64,000 nt of DNA from Caenorhabditis remanei (Eukaryota; Nematoda; Chromadorea; Rhabditida; Rhabditidae): positions 20,644,587 to 20,708,586 of the forward strand of contig NC_071333.1 in assembly GCF_010183535.1 (NCBI RefSeq). Reading direction: 5' to 3'. A program made the translations under genes and the position numbers. Shown piece by piece: positions 1-11,845 of the stretch. Position 1 is the first letter of the stretch. The number at the start of each line of letters is the position of its first letter. The notes below the pieces were generated by a model. The model ran no database searches, was not told the origin of the DNA, and saw nothing but the letters and a program-made list of their open reading frames with translations.

Positions 1-488
1 CAGATTTTCAGAACGCCTAAAAATGTTTTGTTTGTAAATTACTGCTATCATGGTACGAACTTACCATTAGAACTCAGAAGCAGGTTGTCCGGCTTGATGT
101 CTCTATGGACGAACCCCTTCTTGTGCACATACTCGATTCCATTAATGAGCTGTTTGAAGAGACGCTGCGCAGTGGATGCGGGATATCCAGATTTCGGCAT
201 ATTACTGGATACGGTGCCACCCTCGACATACTCCATGTACATGTAAGTAGATCTTTTTCCATCACCACGTGCAAGCAAAGTGACAAGATTCGGGTGGCCA
301 TCGTTTTCTGTCAAAAATCGATGAATGTTGTACTCATTGTCGATTTGCTCGAAGGTGACTTTTTCGGTTCGTCTCACTTTTTTCATAGCTACAAGCTGGG
401 AGTTTCCGGGGAGCGATACCATCGAAACATCTCCAAATGATCCAGAACCAATTCGTTGAAGGAGACAGTGACTAAGTTTTGCGAACAT
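1..488 (-). CDS. Ser/Thr protein kinase, 5' part only
   Basis: This is the N-terminal half of a protein kinase that runs off the left edge. Exon 1 is 65-488 and a 48 bp intron is 17-64. The next exon (1-16) enters the stretch expected to lead to the DFG motif. I see a glycine loop GSGSFG at residues 14-19, the ATP-anchoring Lys36 in VAMKK, a likely helix-C Glu52, and the catalytic loop HRDIKPDN with Asp130. It should phosphorylate Ser/Thr in the cytosol or nucleus. The layout resembles the CHK1/CAMK-like kinases expanded in Caenorhabditis, but substrate and subfamily cannot be fixed from half a domain. The start codon follows a TTTCAG acceptor by about 35 bases, so the 5' UTR is spliced. There are no breaks in the visible part. 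Confidence 0.85.
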
Positions 489-528
489 CGCATTAATTGT
501 TGTATGTTTTAGCTGGACGTTTCTCCTG

Positions 529-2450
529 AAAATTAAAAATAAATAAGAGAAAAAAGTTTGAGAGTGAAAAGGAGACACAAGGAAAACAAATTTTCTGGGT
601 ATTGTATATTATAGACAAAATCAAATTCACGATGGAAAGAAAATGACGAGTGTAAAAACAAATCAATAAGATAAATTACTAGATCGTAACTAAAAATTGC
701 CTGTTAGTGGAATTTGGGCGATCGTAAACATAACAGGAAGAGAAGAGGGCGGCCACCTGCACGGGTTCTCACCACCTGCCACGTCACGGGAGAACACTCT
801 CAATAGGACACTACACGTAGAATGAGGTCACTACTAGACGGACCGCGTTATTGATCGAGTTCTTATACAAATAGTTGACGGTGATATAAATATTATGTAT
901 ATTTATTGGGACGCAAGGAAAACATAAAGATACAAAAAACTGGAGACGGTCCCTCACGAGACAGTTTCGAGTAAAAAAAATAGAGGGGAACATGAAAAGT
1001 AGAACCGATGGAATGAGGGATATGGGGTGATGCGGAGTCCTACAGTTTTCAAAATTCTGGAGTTTGACACTTATATGTACTTTTTTGGATGTACAGTAGA
1101 GTTGTTGAAAAATGAAAAAATATTAAATTTTGGAAAACAGCTCTTAAGTTCGCAAAAAGAGTATGAATTCATACTAAAGAAAATTATAACAGCTACTTAG
1201 ATGCACAAGTCATCACTTTTATTGTTATAGAACTGTGTTTTGAAATCAAATGAAAAAAGACAGTAGACTCCTACAATTTCACTAAAAATGAGGAAATTAA
1301 AACAACAGTAAGGTACATTACACTGACAAAACATAAGAAAAAGCACCAAAGCAGCATGATGTGCAAAAACTGTTTACTAGCCCTAACAGGTGACGTCAAT
1401 TATATGCAACAGATTATTATTTGTTGTGCATCTTGTAGTTAATCCTCCTTTGCAACATTACTTGTTCACTCTCATGCCACACATACCTGTCACATACGAA
1501 AAGATCATGGAAAACAAGAACAGTATCAGAACGTAACAATTTAGAAATGACATATATGTGGAATGTTAAAATAAACACATTGATCAACAGCAGATCTGAA
1601 ACATCATATAACGTGTCTCCCTAAGTGTCAAGATATCAAGGGATAGTAGAAGAAATCACTAGTATAGTATTTCTAGCTTTTCTTTTTTCAAATGAACAAT
1701 TTTTTCATTATAATTGCAAAGCGAGGAGAATCAATTAAAAATTCTTAAAGCCAAGTTAAAAAAAAAGAGAGCATACCTTTTTTCAAGATTTGAGATGTGT
1801 CACTCTGCGGCATTACAGTGTTAGTACGGAAATTGTCTCAAGGTGTGTTGCATGCCTGTTTGTAAAAAAAAGCATAAAACCTAAAAATCTACTTGATACA
1901 CGTTCACCCTTTTTAACGGTCTTAAACAAGAAAACCCCTCAGAAATTATTGGTTTCAAAAGCATTTTATATGATTTCATGTGTTTAAGCCAAACCTGTCA
2001 AAAAACCCAATCCCGGTCGTGTTTCGATTTTCAGATTTTCAGCTTTTTTGTCCGGCCCGCCAACATTTATGATTCAAGAAAAACCGGATTCTCGGAACTT
2101 TTCTTTTTCAAAATATCTTCGTTTCTGTGTTGCTTAATACATGCTTACTCATTTCTCCAATTACCTTCCCTCTTTTTCACTCGATAAAGCTATTCACTAC
2201 CGCAGGCATCATACTAAGACGTAATGATAGGTTGCGGCGTCTGAGGCTTACATTAGAGGAGAGAGCGCTCGTTGAATCCCATAGCAACTGTCTTTTCAGA
2301 GCAGAATCGCACAATTCGACTTCACAGCAGGTGCATGACGGGAACCGAATAAATACGGAACATTAAAAGAGCGAAGGGTTCCAAGAGTGAATTTGCTACT
2401 GAGACTACTTCATCGATCTGAACTTGAACAAAAAAACAAGCAATTTTTCT
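529..2450. other. Intergenic, upstream of the kinase
   Basis: No gene is supported here. At about 750-800 there is a GC-rich patch with two CACCTG E-box-like sites and one CACGTC, plausibly part of the kinase promoter (inference). At about 2190-2330 lies a segment that recurs at 7705-7845, including the word ATAGCAAC. The rest is AT-rich with no structure I can name. Confidence 0.4.
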
Positions 2451-2560
2451 TATTTCTTTGTTTATTTTCAAATGAATAAAATGTCAGATATCATTGAATA
2501 ATGTCATAGAATAATATAAAATATGAATATTTCTTGAAAAATTAGAAAGCAAGACTCAAT

Positions 2561-2839
2561 TTAATAACGATCACCACGGCGAGCAAGCCAGGCTCGCATG
2601 ATATCGTCCTGGGCGAAGTCACTCGCCTCCAATAAGAACTGGTGGAGGTTTATGACTTCGTACTCGTCGCCAGCATTGCCGTCTTCGGCTTGAACTTCGT
2701 TGTTGTTCCGCCGGATCTCCAGTCGTTGGCGCCGTTCGTGCAGAATCCGCCCGACGATCCGACGAAGGACGTGGAGTGCGATGGCTCCCAGGAAAGCAAT
2801 CGCAACTGAGACGAGGAACATAGTGGTGGGGGATGGCAT
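2561..2839 (-). CDS. Small single-pass membrane protein, 92 aa
   Basis: This is an intact ORF with one strongly hydrophobic stretch at about residues 7-25, followed at once by a basic segment rich in Arg (HERRQRLEIRR). That arrangement suggests an N-out or signal-anchor single-pass protein with a cytoplasmic C-terminal tail of about 65 residues. A TTTACAG acceptor lies about 26 bases upstream of the ATG. The frame stays open across that gap, so an upstream coding exon is possible. A TTTATT (AATAAA on the minus strand) about 100 bases past the stop fits a poly(A) signal. It lacks the EE-x-IV ending of the cluster at 9.8-15.6 kb. I recognise no family. Confidence 0.55.
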   Translation of the reverse strand: MPSPTTMFLVSVAIAFLGAIALHVLRRIVGRILHERRQRLEIRRNNNEVQAEDGNAGDEYEVINLHQFLLEASDFAQDDIMRAWLARRGDRY

Positions 2840-3219
2840 GATTGGAAGACTTGGAGGCTGATTTCTGTAAATATAGAGTTCGCATCAATGTTGCTATAAA
2901 AACTAGGAAGGAAAACACTGTCAGATACGAAAAAAAGAGAAGGGGAAAAGCAAACGAAAATCCGAAAGTGATTATATCGAGGTGCTGATATTGATTAGAG
3001 TGAACAGATGTTGTTATCTGAAAAGACCCAGGAGGCGCGTCAGGTACGTCAATGTTCACATGACAATAGGTACTTTCCAAAGATATGCGGCACGTTTGTA
3101 CAATCGAGTTTGATGATGATAAATAGCTCACAAACAGATTGTCTACCTAATTTTGAAAACTTTGAATACGTGACAAAAGAAAAAAAGAAAGCTAAACCTT
3201 TTTTGCCAACTGAGAAAAA

Positions 3220-4060
3220 AATGGAAGAAAAATAACGAAAAATTTGCTTCAAGGTCTGTTGCCAGTAGGCATGGATACTCTGGACAACGATTTTGGTGAA
3301 AGTGAACAAAAACGATAGTTTGAGAATTGTGTGCGACTCGACAAATGGTTGCTCCGCCAAGAGAGCGGATTAAACATCCAAAGAGGAAACTGGTCACCAG
3401 GGACAGTCATAGAAAGCGAAAGTGAAATTTGAGTATCGATTCTCAGAAATTATACATGGAAGAAACCTCTAAAATCATCTGCCGTTCTGGAAACCTAAAG
3501 ATTTTCTTTCGGATGTTAGGACATTTCTAAAAACTGTTCAACATCTTTTGCCTATGGTTTTTTTTAACCATATGGTACACCGCTGTATTGTGATATCAAC
3601 TATGAACTACTGGAAAGTTGCTTACAAAAATATATATGACTGAAATCGAAAAGATTTGAAAACGTTGTCACAGGAATATGAAAAAGTTGGAAGCTTTTTC
3701 ACCAAAAAAAAAGAAAAGATGGAAGAGACTGGGTTGGCGACGAAAGCACGTAACTGGTGGGCATGGATACTATAAACAAAAGGTGTTCGTCTTTCGGATT
3801 GTTTCTCTCTAATGCACAAAATTTCGTGTCATGTGCCTAGAAACTTGGTTGGATAAAAATTTTTATATGCAAAAAGGTCGGAAATATCATATCAGAATAC
3901 TTAAAACTCGGAAAAATAACACCAATAAAAAAGTAAAAACAAATCGACAAAACCTTTTGCCAGAGACATGGATATTATGGACAACAATTTGTCAGATTGT
4001 GGAGCGTTTTTCAAAAACTTTCAAATGATGTGTCTAGAAACTAGGTTGGATACACTTCAA
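3220..4060. repeat. Three degenerate direct repeats
   Basis: Segments at about 3250-3390, 3745-3850 and 3955-4060 share a core: a 'catggata' word followed by 'tggacaac' or 'tataaaca', and about 80 bases later, in the last two, 'tgtctagaaact..gttggata' or its variant. They are too diverged to carry a shared open frame. They look like decayed copies of one locally duplicated segment, possibly old gene pieces. No function is inferred. Confidence 0.4.
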
Positions 4061-4174
4061 AACAAGAAGGGGGTACTTGTCAATATATTTGTGTGCTATG
4101 AAATCATTTCCACACTGGTTACATTGGTGGCAAAGATTAGTGACTAGATAGTTGATGACTATTTAGAATTGCAA

Positions 4175-4399
4175 TCATTCTTATATATAAAAGACAATTG
4201 GGCGTTGTCTGAGGCGATGTCCGCAACGGTTTTGGAAAGAGAAGAGAAACAGAGCCAGCGGGCAAATCGAACTAGCCTGCCATGGACACGGCCGCCGCTT
4301 TAGACCACTCGGCCAAGTGGGCACATTTGAAAAAGGGTTGCCACGTAAATGAGAAGAGGCCAGCCGGCTTAACCGCCGAAGGCGGGGAAGACAGGCTGG
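4175..4399 (+). mobile_element. Non-autonomous Helitron, copy 1
   Basis: The element begins with TC directly after an A (4174) and ends with CTGG directly before a T (4400). That is the A|TC...CTRR|T insertion signature of Helitrons. A GC hairpin (CCGCC-GAA-GGCGG, 4373-4385) sits 14 bases before the 3' end, as expected for a Helitron terminator. A second copy at 12325-12554 is about 90% alike by eye. It is 225 bp with no coding capacity, so it would need proteins from elsewhere. On the minus strand it contains tRNA-like A-box and B-box sequences (4305-4315 and 4261-4272), so a tRNA-derived SINE is an alternative reading. Confidence 0.72.
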
Positions 4400-5048
4400 T
4401 AAGTTTATAAAAGAGAAAGAAATTTGAGAACGAAATTAGTAACCATATTTGGCAGATGGTCGCTCCGGAACAGGGGATTTAATGAACACGTGTGGATATG
4501 TAGACGCAGCTTAGGTAAAAGGTGGTCGATAGCCGGGAGTTGTCATGGAAAGAAACGCCTCCTAATTATTCATTTTAACGAAAGTTGAAGTCGATAAATT
4601 TATTAATCCAATGCACCGGAGAGTTCCCTACCTCAAATTTTTGATGATTTTCAATTACTTTTTTTTAGTTAAGTCATTGTCTACTCGACACTGAGCATGG
4701 TCATGCTTCATAATGCAAACGCGCCCCGTTGCACTTACCATCAATATACTTCATTTGGAGGGAAATAACCTCATCGTTGTATTTTTCTGATTTTTTTCCG
4801 TCCGGATTCAGTTTTTAATGATTTCTAACATGTATGTGTATTCATTGTTGCTTAGCTAACTTTTATCGTTTCACCATATTTATTCAAGGTAAATCAGCCT
4901 TGATATCTCGGTTTTTTACGGACACCATAAACTTGCGACGTTTGTAAATTCTGTATAGTTTGTTAGTATTTCAAATTGTGATATCTTCGTTTTTCCGTTT
5001 TTGTTAAAGAAGTTTTAATGAAACTTCTTTTAATTTCCCGTTTTAGTA

Positions 5049-7082
5049 ATGAAAACTCGTGTTTATCGTTGTGACGACACATTCCGAGACAAATCATCAG
5101 AAAATAACATGGAACTTAGCAAAGAGCCGGAATCAGTTTCTATGTCCGATACTGATGGTACTGCAAAAGCAAGGAGAGAAGACTCTGAGAGTAGGAACGC
5201 ACAATTTCAAATTCATTGATTTAAAAATTCGTTTTAGGCACAACCGGCGAAATTGATACTGAATTATTCCATTCCATTGATGATTCGACGATTAAAAAGC
5301 CTGATGGTTTGAAATTTACGCCGCCTCAATCTGATGCTCATCTCCTCAAAACTTCTAAAAATTCCAACTCATCCGCACAATGTGATCCCGTTTCATCAGC
5401 AATTTCTACCTTAACAAATCAAATTCAAGAGAGTCAAGAAAATGAACCAACAAAAACAGTTAAAATTGAAAAAAAGAGTAGTAGAGTTGGAAACGAGTAT
5501 CTAGTTAATATTCCCGCCATGTTGACAACCAATCCCATCGAATACCATAGTAATGCTGAATTGCAAGAGGAGCTCACTTGGAGATCGAATGTAATTGAAA
5601 ATGTAAAAGATGAAGAGATCTTTGTGCAGGAAACTCGGAATGTTTACTGGAGAGCAGTTTGGAGACAGTTTCACGGACAAGTGCAGTTCGAGACAGTTTT
5701 ACAGCATTTGATGGAGAATGAATATTCATTCGCAAAGAGTCTTGAGAATATTGAGAATATTCTCTCTTCCTTACCTCCAACCACCAAGATTCTATCCAAA
5801 TGGCAAGCTCTTCGACTCTTTCAGCAAGCCATGGACGAGTACGTAACCCATGAAAAATTGCGGAAATTAGTGGTAAGTTATCTGAATACCTTCTGACACG
5901 GGAAGTCGTTGGAGACGCGACTTTCAAACAATCTATAATTGTGGTTATAGATACTTTCGACTACGAGAAGTCCATTTCTGAGCTCTCAAACGTTTTATAT
6001 GATTAAGCTTTTTCACATGGAATTCCAATCGGCCGTATATACGCCACCGCGCAATTTTATTTTTGTTCCAAGTGGTTTACCTGTGCTTGTACGTTGGAAA
6101 AAATGAGAACATCTATATATTATATAAATCGTTATGTATACTATTTGCCAATTTGGAATTCCATGTAAAAAAAAAGCTCAACCGTATGAAACGTTTAAAA
6201 TCTCATAACTTGGCTACCAGAGACATTTAGCAGGTTTTGATGGCAGTAACTCCCCGTAGTCGAAAATACCCAGAATCAAATTTATAGATCGTTTGAAACC
6301 CGCACCTTAAAAAACTTTCTTTCTGAGACTTGCGAGTTTTTACTACTAATCTTCATCACTAAACAATTGACTAAGTTTCTTACAGATGCCCAATTTCAAC
6401 ATAACGGATATTCATCTATTCCGTTTTCAATTCATTCGTTTTTACATGTTTAATGCGGCCTGTATATGTCATCATTCTCTGTGTAATCCAGTGGAATTTG
6501 AGCCTCGTCACGGATGCACTAACTATGCCAAGCTGCTGAAAGAATCATCAGATATCGAGAAATTGTGTCTGCTCTGTCAAACGTATCAAATGATAACTGG
6601 CACGACAAGACCGTCTAACCATGTTAATTTCACGAATGAGGAGAGAAAATTGATTTCAGCATGTAAGGCTAATGAAAAAGAATTAAATAAATTCATGGAT
6701 CGCGAAGTTTTTGAAAAATTGTGCAATGATGAAAAGATTCAACGCTGGAAAGACTTGAAACTCACGGACGAAGAAAACATTATGCTGGGATTCGAAAATT
6801 CCAGAACCAGAACTAGTTACACAAAAAAGACTGATGCTCAAAAACGCACGTATCTGTTAGAGAACCTTCAACCGTTTGTGCTTCCCATCTTCATCGATTG
6901 CAATTGTTTCAATTCGGCAGAGAGAAAGGCTCTGATGAAGAAACAACAGTTGTGTCTGCCAAAGGTAAATTTAAATTTTGTATCTTCAAATGTTTTAATG
7001 ACTTTTATTACAGGTTTATGGACCACGTGTGGTTCGATTTGCCGAAGATTTCAACCCGTGGCTTGATCTCTCCACTGAATAA
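5049..7082 (+). CDS. ELM2-SANT domain protein, 474 aa
   Basis: The four exons are 5049-5190, 5238-5872, 6386-6964 and 7014-7082, all joining in frame. The first ATG follows a TTTTAG acceptor by two bases, consistent with trans-splicing. Residues about 130-225 match an ELM2 domain: GNEYLVNIP, then the helical part with YSFAKSLENIENILSSLP. Residues about 230-275 look like a SANT domain (W..LRLFQQAMDEY...LRKLV and an aromatic FIRFYMF). A Cys/His-rich patch (CHHSLC, CLLC) follows. ELM2-SANT proteins such as MTA and CoREST types recruit class I histone deacetylases to chromatin, so a nuclear co-repressor role is likely. Its specific ortholog is not clear. Intron 2 (513 bp) holds a MITE. No breaks are seen. 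Confidence 0.8.
5948..6273. mobile_element. MITE-like inverted repeat in an ELM2-gene intron
   Basis: The ends are imperfect inverted repeats containing the shared word TTTCGACTACG. A second, inner inverted pair (CATGGAATTCCAA near 6020 and its complement near 6160) makes most of the element able to fold on itself. It is about 325 bp and has no ORF. It lies wholly inside the second intron of the ELM2-SANT gene, so splicing should remove it. I saw no clear target-site duplication, so the family is unassigned. Confidence 0.55.
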
Positions 7083-8617
7083 GGAGAATCGATCTAAATC
7101 GTTTCAAGAGAAAAAACATAAATAAGGGAAGGAGAGTATATTCAGATAATTACTGATATAATTATTGTCAAATAGTTTATTTTATTTTCAAATTGTTTTA
7201 GCATTTTGAACAATTTTGTGTTGTTATTTGTTATTGATTCACTTCAACCTTAGTAATCTTTCTCGTCATTTTTCTTTATTCTTTTTTTTCACAAATATTA
7301 CTGACATATATTATAAATTATTCAAAACATTCAATTCTCAAGTAGGGTTTTCGTAGGTTTTTCAAATTCTCTCTCAATCTTAAGGTGTTTTAACCTCTTT
7401 TTTCATCGTACCAATGTTCTGGTAATGTAGGCTAAAATTAAATATCATCTCTTTTAAAAGAAAAAGTTATGTTATTCTGCACTGTTTCGTGATGTTATAG
7501 TTGATGAAAATCGTATTTATTAAATTTGAAGTGCACAAAATTTGGTTAGAAAGACACATTTGTTCACAAATTTGAATTCTTGAAATTGCCCATGTTCAAA
7601 TAATCAAAACGACCTGGGAATCACAGGTCGTTTTGTTCACGTTTTTTCACCTTCAAAGTTTTTTGTTTTTGCTTTTCTTCTTGCTCTCTCATTTGATAGG
7701 GGTTTTCCGTGCTTTGCGGATCACATTTTGGATTAATGATAGGTTGGAAGAAGAAGGACACCTACGGAAAAAGAGGAGTACGCGCTCGCTGTATCCAATA
7801 GCAACCGTCTTTTTCGGAGCAATATCGAGGCGTTTCGAAGAGACTTAATAATAGGTTTACTGCGAACCCGAATTTAAACGAATAATTCGAGGGGCGCGAT
7901 TTCAAAGCGGCTTAGCAAGATTACGGTGGAAAATATGTCAGGAAAAGAGATTAGAGTAAAGGGGAGTCCAGTCTTTCTATGCGGATATATAAAATACCGA
8001 TGAGTTCACAAATAATGTAGTTATAATTACTAAACCACAATTCACTTCTTTCTATTCATCTATTGCCACACAAATAGAGTAAAGAATACTTCCCATTAAT
8101 TAGGTCGGTCCTAATTAGAAATTCATACAACCAAAAACTCTTAACCCAATCTAATTTTTATTTATTTTTGTCTAGTTTTTAATGGTACTTGGAAATGTGT
8201 ATTGAATGTATTTGTGAAAAAAAAAAACAAGCCAAGGAAGAAAATATGAGGGACTAAAACAAAGCATTTTATTTTTACCTTTTTTTGAAGCGGCGGGCTA
8301 TTTAATGCGTGGCTTATGACAATATATTGTCCTCTGGCTTCCTCGTCAATCAGTCAGTCACTGGGGAAAAGGATTAGTGAGAGAATCTTTTTATTTTCTT
8401 CTCTATATGACTACTTGTATGTTTTTAAAACTTTTTTGATAAATTTCAGTAGTGTTTCAACTTCTCTCAATTATGATGTAACTTTTGAATTCAGTCTGCG
8501 CCATAAAAAAATGAAAATGACTCGGATTTTTAAATTTCATTAAATTATAAAACCTTCCGTATCTAACAAAAACTACAACAATAAATCATAGTATTCATTG
8601 AGTGATTCTGCCTCACA
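7083..8617. other. Intergenic, with one repeated module
   Basis: No gene is supported. The region contains a perfect 12 bp stem hairpin (7605-7635), a segment at 7705-7845 that matches 2190-2330 (shared 'aatgatagg' and 'ATAGCAAC' words), and otherwise AT-rich sequence. Poly(A)-like AATAAA words in the region could serve either flanking gene. Confidence 0.4.
7605..7635. other. Perfect 12 bp hairpin
   Basis: CAAAACGACCTG is followed by a 7-base loop and its exact complement. It lies about 520 bases after the ELM2-SANT stop codon. It could be a structured RNA end or a chance palindrome, and nothing nearby decides between these. Confidence 0.45.
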
Positions 8618-8905
8618 TCAAGAAGTTTTAGAACTTCGTTCTGTAGTCAACTCGACAGCAGTCGCAAAACTGATGAACAGGATAGATGTTAAGATTCCAA
8701 TTGTGCAGCAGAGCAGGAGTCCCAAGTGAGCAAAAGTTTCATATTCGGTAGGATACACAATGTTTGCGGGATCGATCTATAAAAATAATAGTGAAATTAA
8801 ATAGTGAATCAGTTTTTGAACCTCCTCATCGTTAAAACCAAGCTCATGTCTCTCCGTTTCCTCGAATTGGGACGTAGGGAACACTCTGGTTGGGCCCGCT
8901 CCCAT
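8618..8905 (-). CDS. Small single-pass membrane protein, 80 aa, two exons
   Basis: The exons are 8822-8905 and 8618-8776 (minus strand), joined in frame across a 45 bp intron. The ATG lies 22 bases after a T-rich TTTCAG acceptor. The N-terminal half is polar and acidic (EETERHELGFNDEE). The C-terminal half has one hydrophobic segment of about 22 residues (LGLLLCCTIGIL... to ISFATAV) and a short polar tail. This suggests a tail-proximal membrane anchor. It is near, and on the same strand as, the 9.8-15.6 kb cluster, but it lacks the shared C-terminus and has an intron inside the coding part. No family is recognised. Confidence 0.6.
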
Positions 8906-8927
8906 TTGGCTATTTTCAAAGTTCTGA

Positions 8928-9833
8928 AAAAAAAAAATTTCAAAAAAGGGTGACGAGAACCATTGTGAAATAATTGTGAAGTGTTATCTATGACTTTCGG
9001 AAGAATAAATGAAATTTCTCAAAGGGAAACTCAAAAAGTAAAACTTTTCAAAAAGGAACACCAATGTAAGAAACAACTGAACAATCTTCTATTGCCAAGT
9101 GATCCCACCGCTATAGAGTTTAGACGGACTTTATGATTTATGATGTTCTTTCTCTTTTCGGAATTGTCTTTGAGCTTTTTGGTATTACTCGCACGCATAT
9201 TGCTATGAAAAAAAAATTCTGCGCTGCATGAATCAAGAGTCGCCAAAAAGAACCACACTTGAGGAAAGCTGTAACTAGGAAGAAAAACAACAACTTATGA
9301 AAAAAAACACGCATAATTGCAATTTCCTGTATGAGTCAATGTATTTTTTCTCACAAGTAATATATTAACTAAGCTTTATTTTACAATAGTCGAATTAATC
9401 CTTACTAGCAAATGTAGTAAACTTTTAACAATATTAGGATGATCATGAATTCTCTAGTACTTATCTACTTTGAGTTTCCTGAGATCTCCAGCTGACTTTA
9501 AACCATTCACTTTGTTGTTTCTCAGCCTTTGATTGTTTTGCACTCGAGATTTTATCCGGCTGTATCAAGTTGATAATTAATTTGCGGATTTATTTTCTTT
9601 TACCATTTTTGATCACTAATATACAACATAAAACAGGTCTTCTGTGCTATTCAAATAATTTGAAACAATAGCATTAAACATTCTATACATTTTTTCTTTA
9701 GGTTTTGAGCTGTTGGTGAAAAAATCTGTTTTTGAGTTAATATCAACTGTATGCCGTCCAATTTCCAATAACACAACATTAATTCATTCAGAAAATCAAG
9801 GAATTCAGATATTTATAGTTTCTGAAACATGAT
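8928..9833. other. Intergenic
   Basis: AT-rich with no supported gene. The stretch next to 9834 is the 3' UTR of the membrane-protein gene there, recognisable because a similar 'aacacaaca' stretch recurs after the stop of the 11564 paralog. Confidence 0.4.
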
Positions 9834-10112
9834 TTAGACAATTGTTTCTTCTTCAAATTCATCATCCGCAAACAACCCTCTTGCTGACATGTGAGTCCTG
9901 TGGTAACATTGATTTCCTGTATTGGGATCCACGAGGCAGGTGTATCCTTGCTCTTTCCTTTTTTTGCAATACAAGTAGCAACTGGAGATGAGTGGACAGA
10001 TTCCGAAAACAACAATAACCAGTGCAGCGATGAAGAGAAACATCCAGAAACACAATATGTATTTCGAATTGGCTACCATCTTTGTCAAAGTTGAATTGGT
10101 TGCAGAAGTCAT
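9834..10112 (-). CDS. Cluster member 1: small membrane protein with C-terminal ETIV
   Basis: A 92-residue intact ORF. It has a short polar N-terminus with an NST sequon (residues 6-8) and one transmembrane segment at about residues 19-40. A Cys-rich, basic membrane border follows (SSCYLYCKKRKEQ). The cytoplasmic tail ends DDEFEEETIV. The last four residues (E-T-I-V) fit a class I PDZ-binding motif (S/T-x-V). An acceptor lies six bases before the ATG, preceded by a short noncoding exon. The same gene plan is seen in the paralogs at 11564, 13856 and 15345. They share an acidic EE-x-IV terminus, which points to selection on the tail. No known family is recognised. Confidence 0.65.
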   Translation of the reverse strand: MTSATNSTLTKMVANSKYILCFWMFLFIAALVIVVFGICPLISSCYLYCKKRKEQGYTCLVDPNTGNQCYHRTHMSARGLFADDEFEEETIV

Positions 10113-10469
10113 TGTTTTCTAAATGAGATGCTTATAACAGGATTGTATGAAGATGTCTTAGAAATGTTACCTCCATTTATAACATAAAAAATAGCTTAAA
10201 AACACCAAATGATGAAAAATGTATGATCTGGAAAATATAATCTGTTTTCAAAATATAATTAAAAGAAGAATCTTGGAGTAGTGAAGTAAAATAATAAGAC
10301 TCTTGAGATAAATGGTTACAAAAACAACTGTAGGCGTGTTAACTAAAACACTTAATTATTCAAAAGATAATGGTTCTTATTGGGAAAACTGTTTGGAAAT
10401 TTAACCATTGTACTCAAATTCATAACGTTATTAAGCAGGAGTTCCTTTTAAAAGAGGGCGTATGTGTTC

Positions 10470-10610
10470 CAAAAACAGTTTGAGTAAAATATGAGATCTC
10501 AAATGAAATCGTTTGTTATTGATAACAGTTCTTAGAATATGCTTGAAGATCTCCAGAGAGACGTACGTAGTTCCATAAAGCGATGGGAATACACTGAAAT
10601 CTTGTAATTT
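10470..10610 (-). pseudogene. Decayed copy of the 114-aa KCNE-shaped gene
   Basis: On the minus strand this stretch aligns with the start of the intact gene at 13332-13676: CTCTGGAGA, then about 30 bases later TCAATAACA, then a Phe/His/Leu-rich run. Only the N-terminal third is recognisable and no full frame remains. It lies upstream of cluster member 1, as the other copies lie upstream of other members. Confidence 0.45.
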
Positions 10611-11563
10611 AGTGAAACTTCAGAGTGGTTTTCTCCCACTTTTGCAATCAACAAAAAGTCCATTATTTAAGCTGTAAAACATAAAGAGGGCTAAAAAAAC
10701 TGGCATAAAGTTCAAACTATTATAGTGCTGTGATGATCTAATCTTACAGCGGGGCGCATGGGTTCAAAACTGAGACCGCTTGCAATACAGAGTAAAAAAG
10801 GCAACAGCCGCTACAGGGTTCAGAGAAAAAATTATGGCTCTCAACCGTTATAATGGTTATAATTCTCAATATCCATCAAAATTTCACTGTCATTCTCACC
10901 TACTCTGACCGAAAAGGCGAAACTGGAACTAAAATCATCACCAACATCCCCTTTTGACTTATAAACATTCCCCTTTTTACTTTCGAGTTAACTTTCAGTT
11001 TTTAGAAGTTTTTCAATAAAGTTTTTTCCAAAAAAAACAGCTTTGAATCTCCCTGCATTTTTCTACTTTTCAAACCTTCGCCATATGTCTCTTCTAAGTA
11101 GAAGCTCCTTTAGTGTCCTCACATCTCGAACTTCTAAAAAAGTTCCCTGAAAACGTGCCTACTCTATTATTTCTTGTTGTTTAGATTGTTATCTAAAGAG
11201 TACCAAGATAACCCATTCAAGACCAGAGTTGGAAATTGGATATGAAGACTAGGCCAGAAAACCATAACTTATTTTTTTCCAGTATATAGTGCTCTCCTAT
11301 AAATTATTGCGTGTTTATAATATTTCTGTGAGCGTCTTTCCAAAAAAAAACCCTCTTCCCTTTTTTGCAAATCTTCATCTAAAAATGTGTGATATAGAAG
11401 CTGCACGTCATCTAACAACTTGATATAAATAAACATTATGCTGTCTATTTTTTGAGTTAACATGATCTATGTAGCCGATCAACTTTCAATAACACAACAT
11501 GAATTTATTCGGAGAGTCAAGTCAATTTCAGGAAAACAGAGATTTAGAGCATCACATCAGAAT

Positions 11564-11845
11564 TTAGACAATACTTTCTTCTGTGAGTGAATCCTCCACG
11601 AATGGTCTTTTTTCCTGATCCTGTGCCACGATGCAACGTTGATGGCGCTTCGCGATGAGATTCATGAGCCTGACGTATCTACGCTCTCTGTCGGTTGCTC
11701 TGTTGTTTTTGCAAAAAAGGAATGCACGGCAGATTTCCTGAGTGCATCCAACGGTGGCGAAAATGAGGAAGCAAACAAGGAAGATGATCCAGGACAACGG
11801 AACATCTCCATTGGCTAACATGGTTGCGTTGGTTACAGGAGTCAT
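11564..11845 (-). CDS. Cluster member 2: small membrane protein with C-terminal ESIV
   Basis: A 93-residue intact ORF. It has an NAT sequon near the N-terminus and a hydrophobic segment at about residues 17-35 (SWIIFLVCFLIFATVGCT). A juxtamembrane stretch with Cys, Arg and Lys follows. The tail contains IVAQDQEK and ends LTEESIV, a class I PDZ-type ending. A noncoding exon of about 62 bases sits upstream, joined by a GTAATT...ATTAG intron whose acceptor is just before the ATG. Gene plan and tail match the neighbours at 9834, 13856 and 15345. Function unknown. Confidence 0.65.
   Translation of the reverse strand: MTPVTNATMLANGDVPLSWIIFLVCFLIFATVGCTQEICRAFLFCKNNRATDRERRYVRLMNLIAKRHQRCIVAQDQEKRPFVEDSLTEESIV

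Noticed and set aside
4305..4315. A real tRNA-Ser/Leu gene on the minus strand
   Set aside because: Only A-box and B-box-like words are present. There is no acceptor stem pairing, and the sequence is part of a repeated Helitron-like element.
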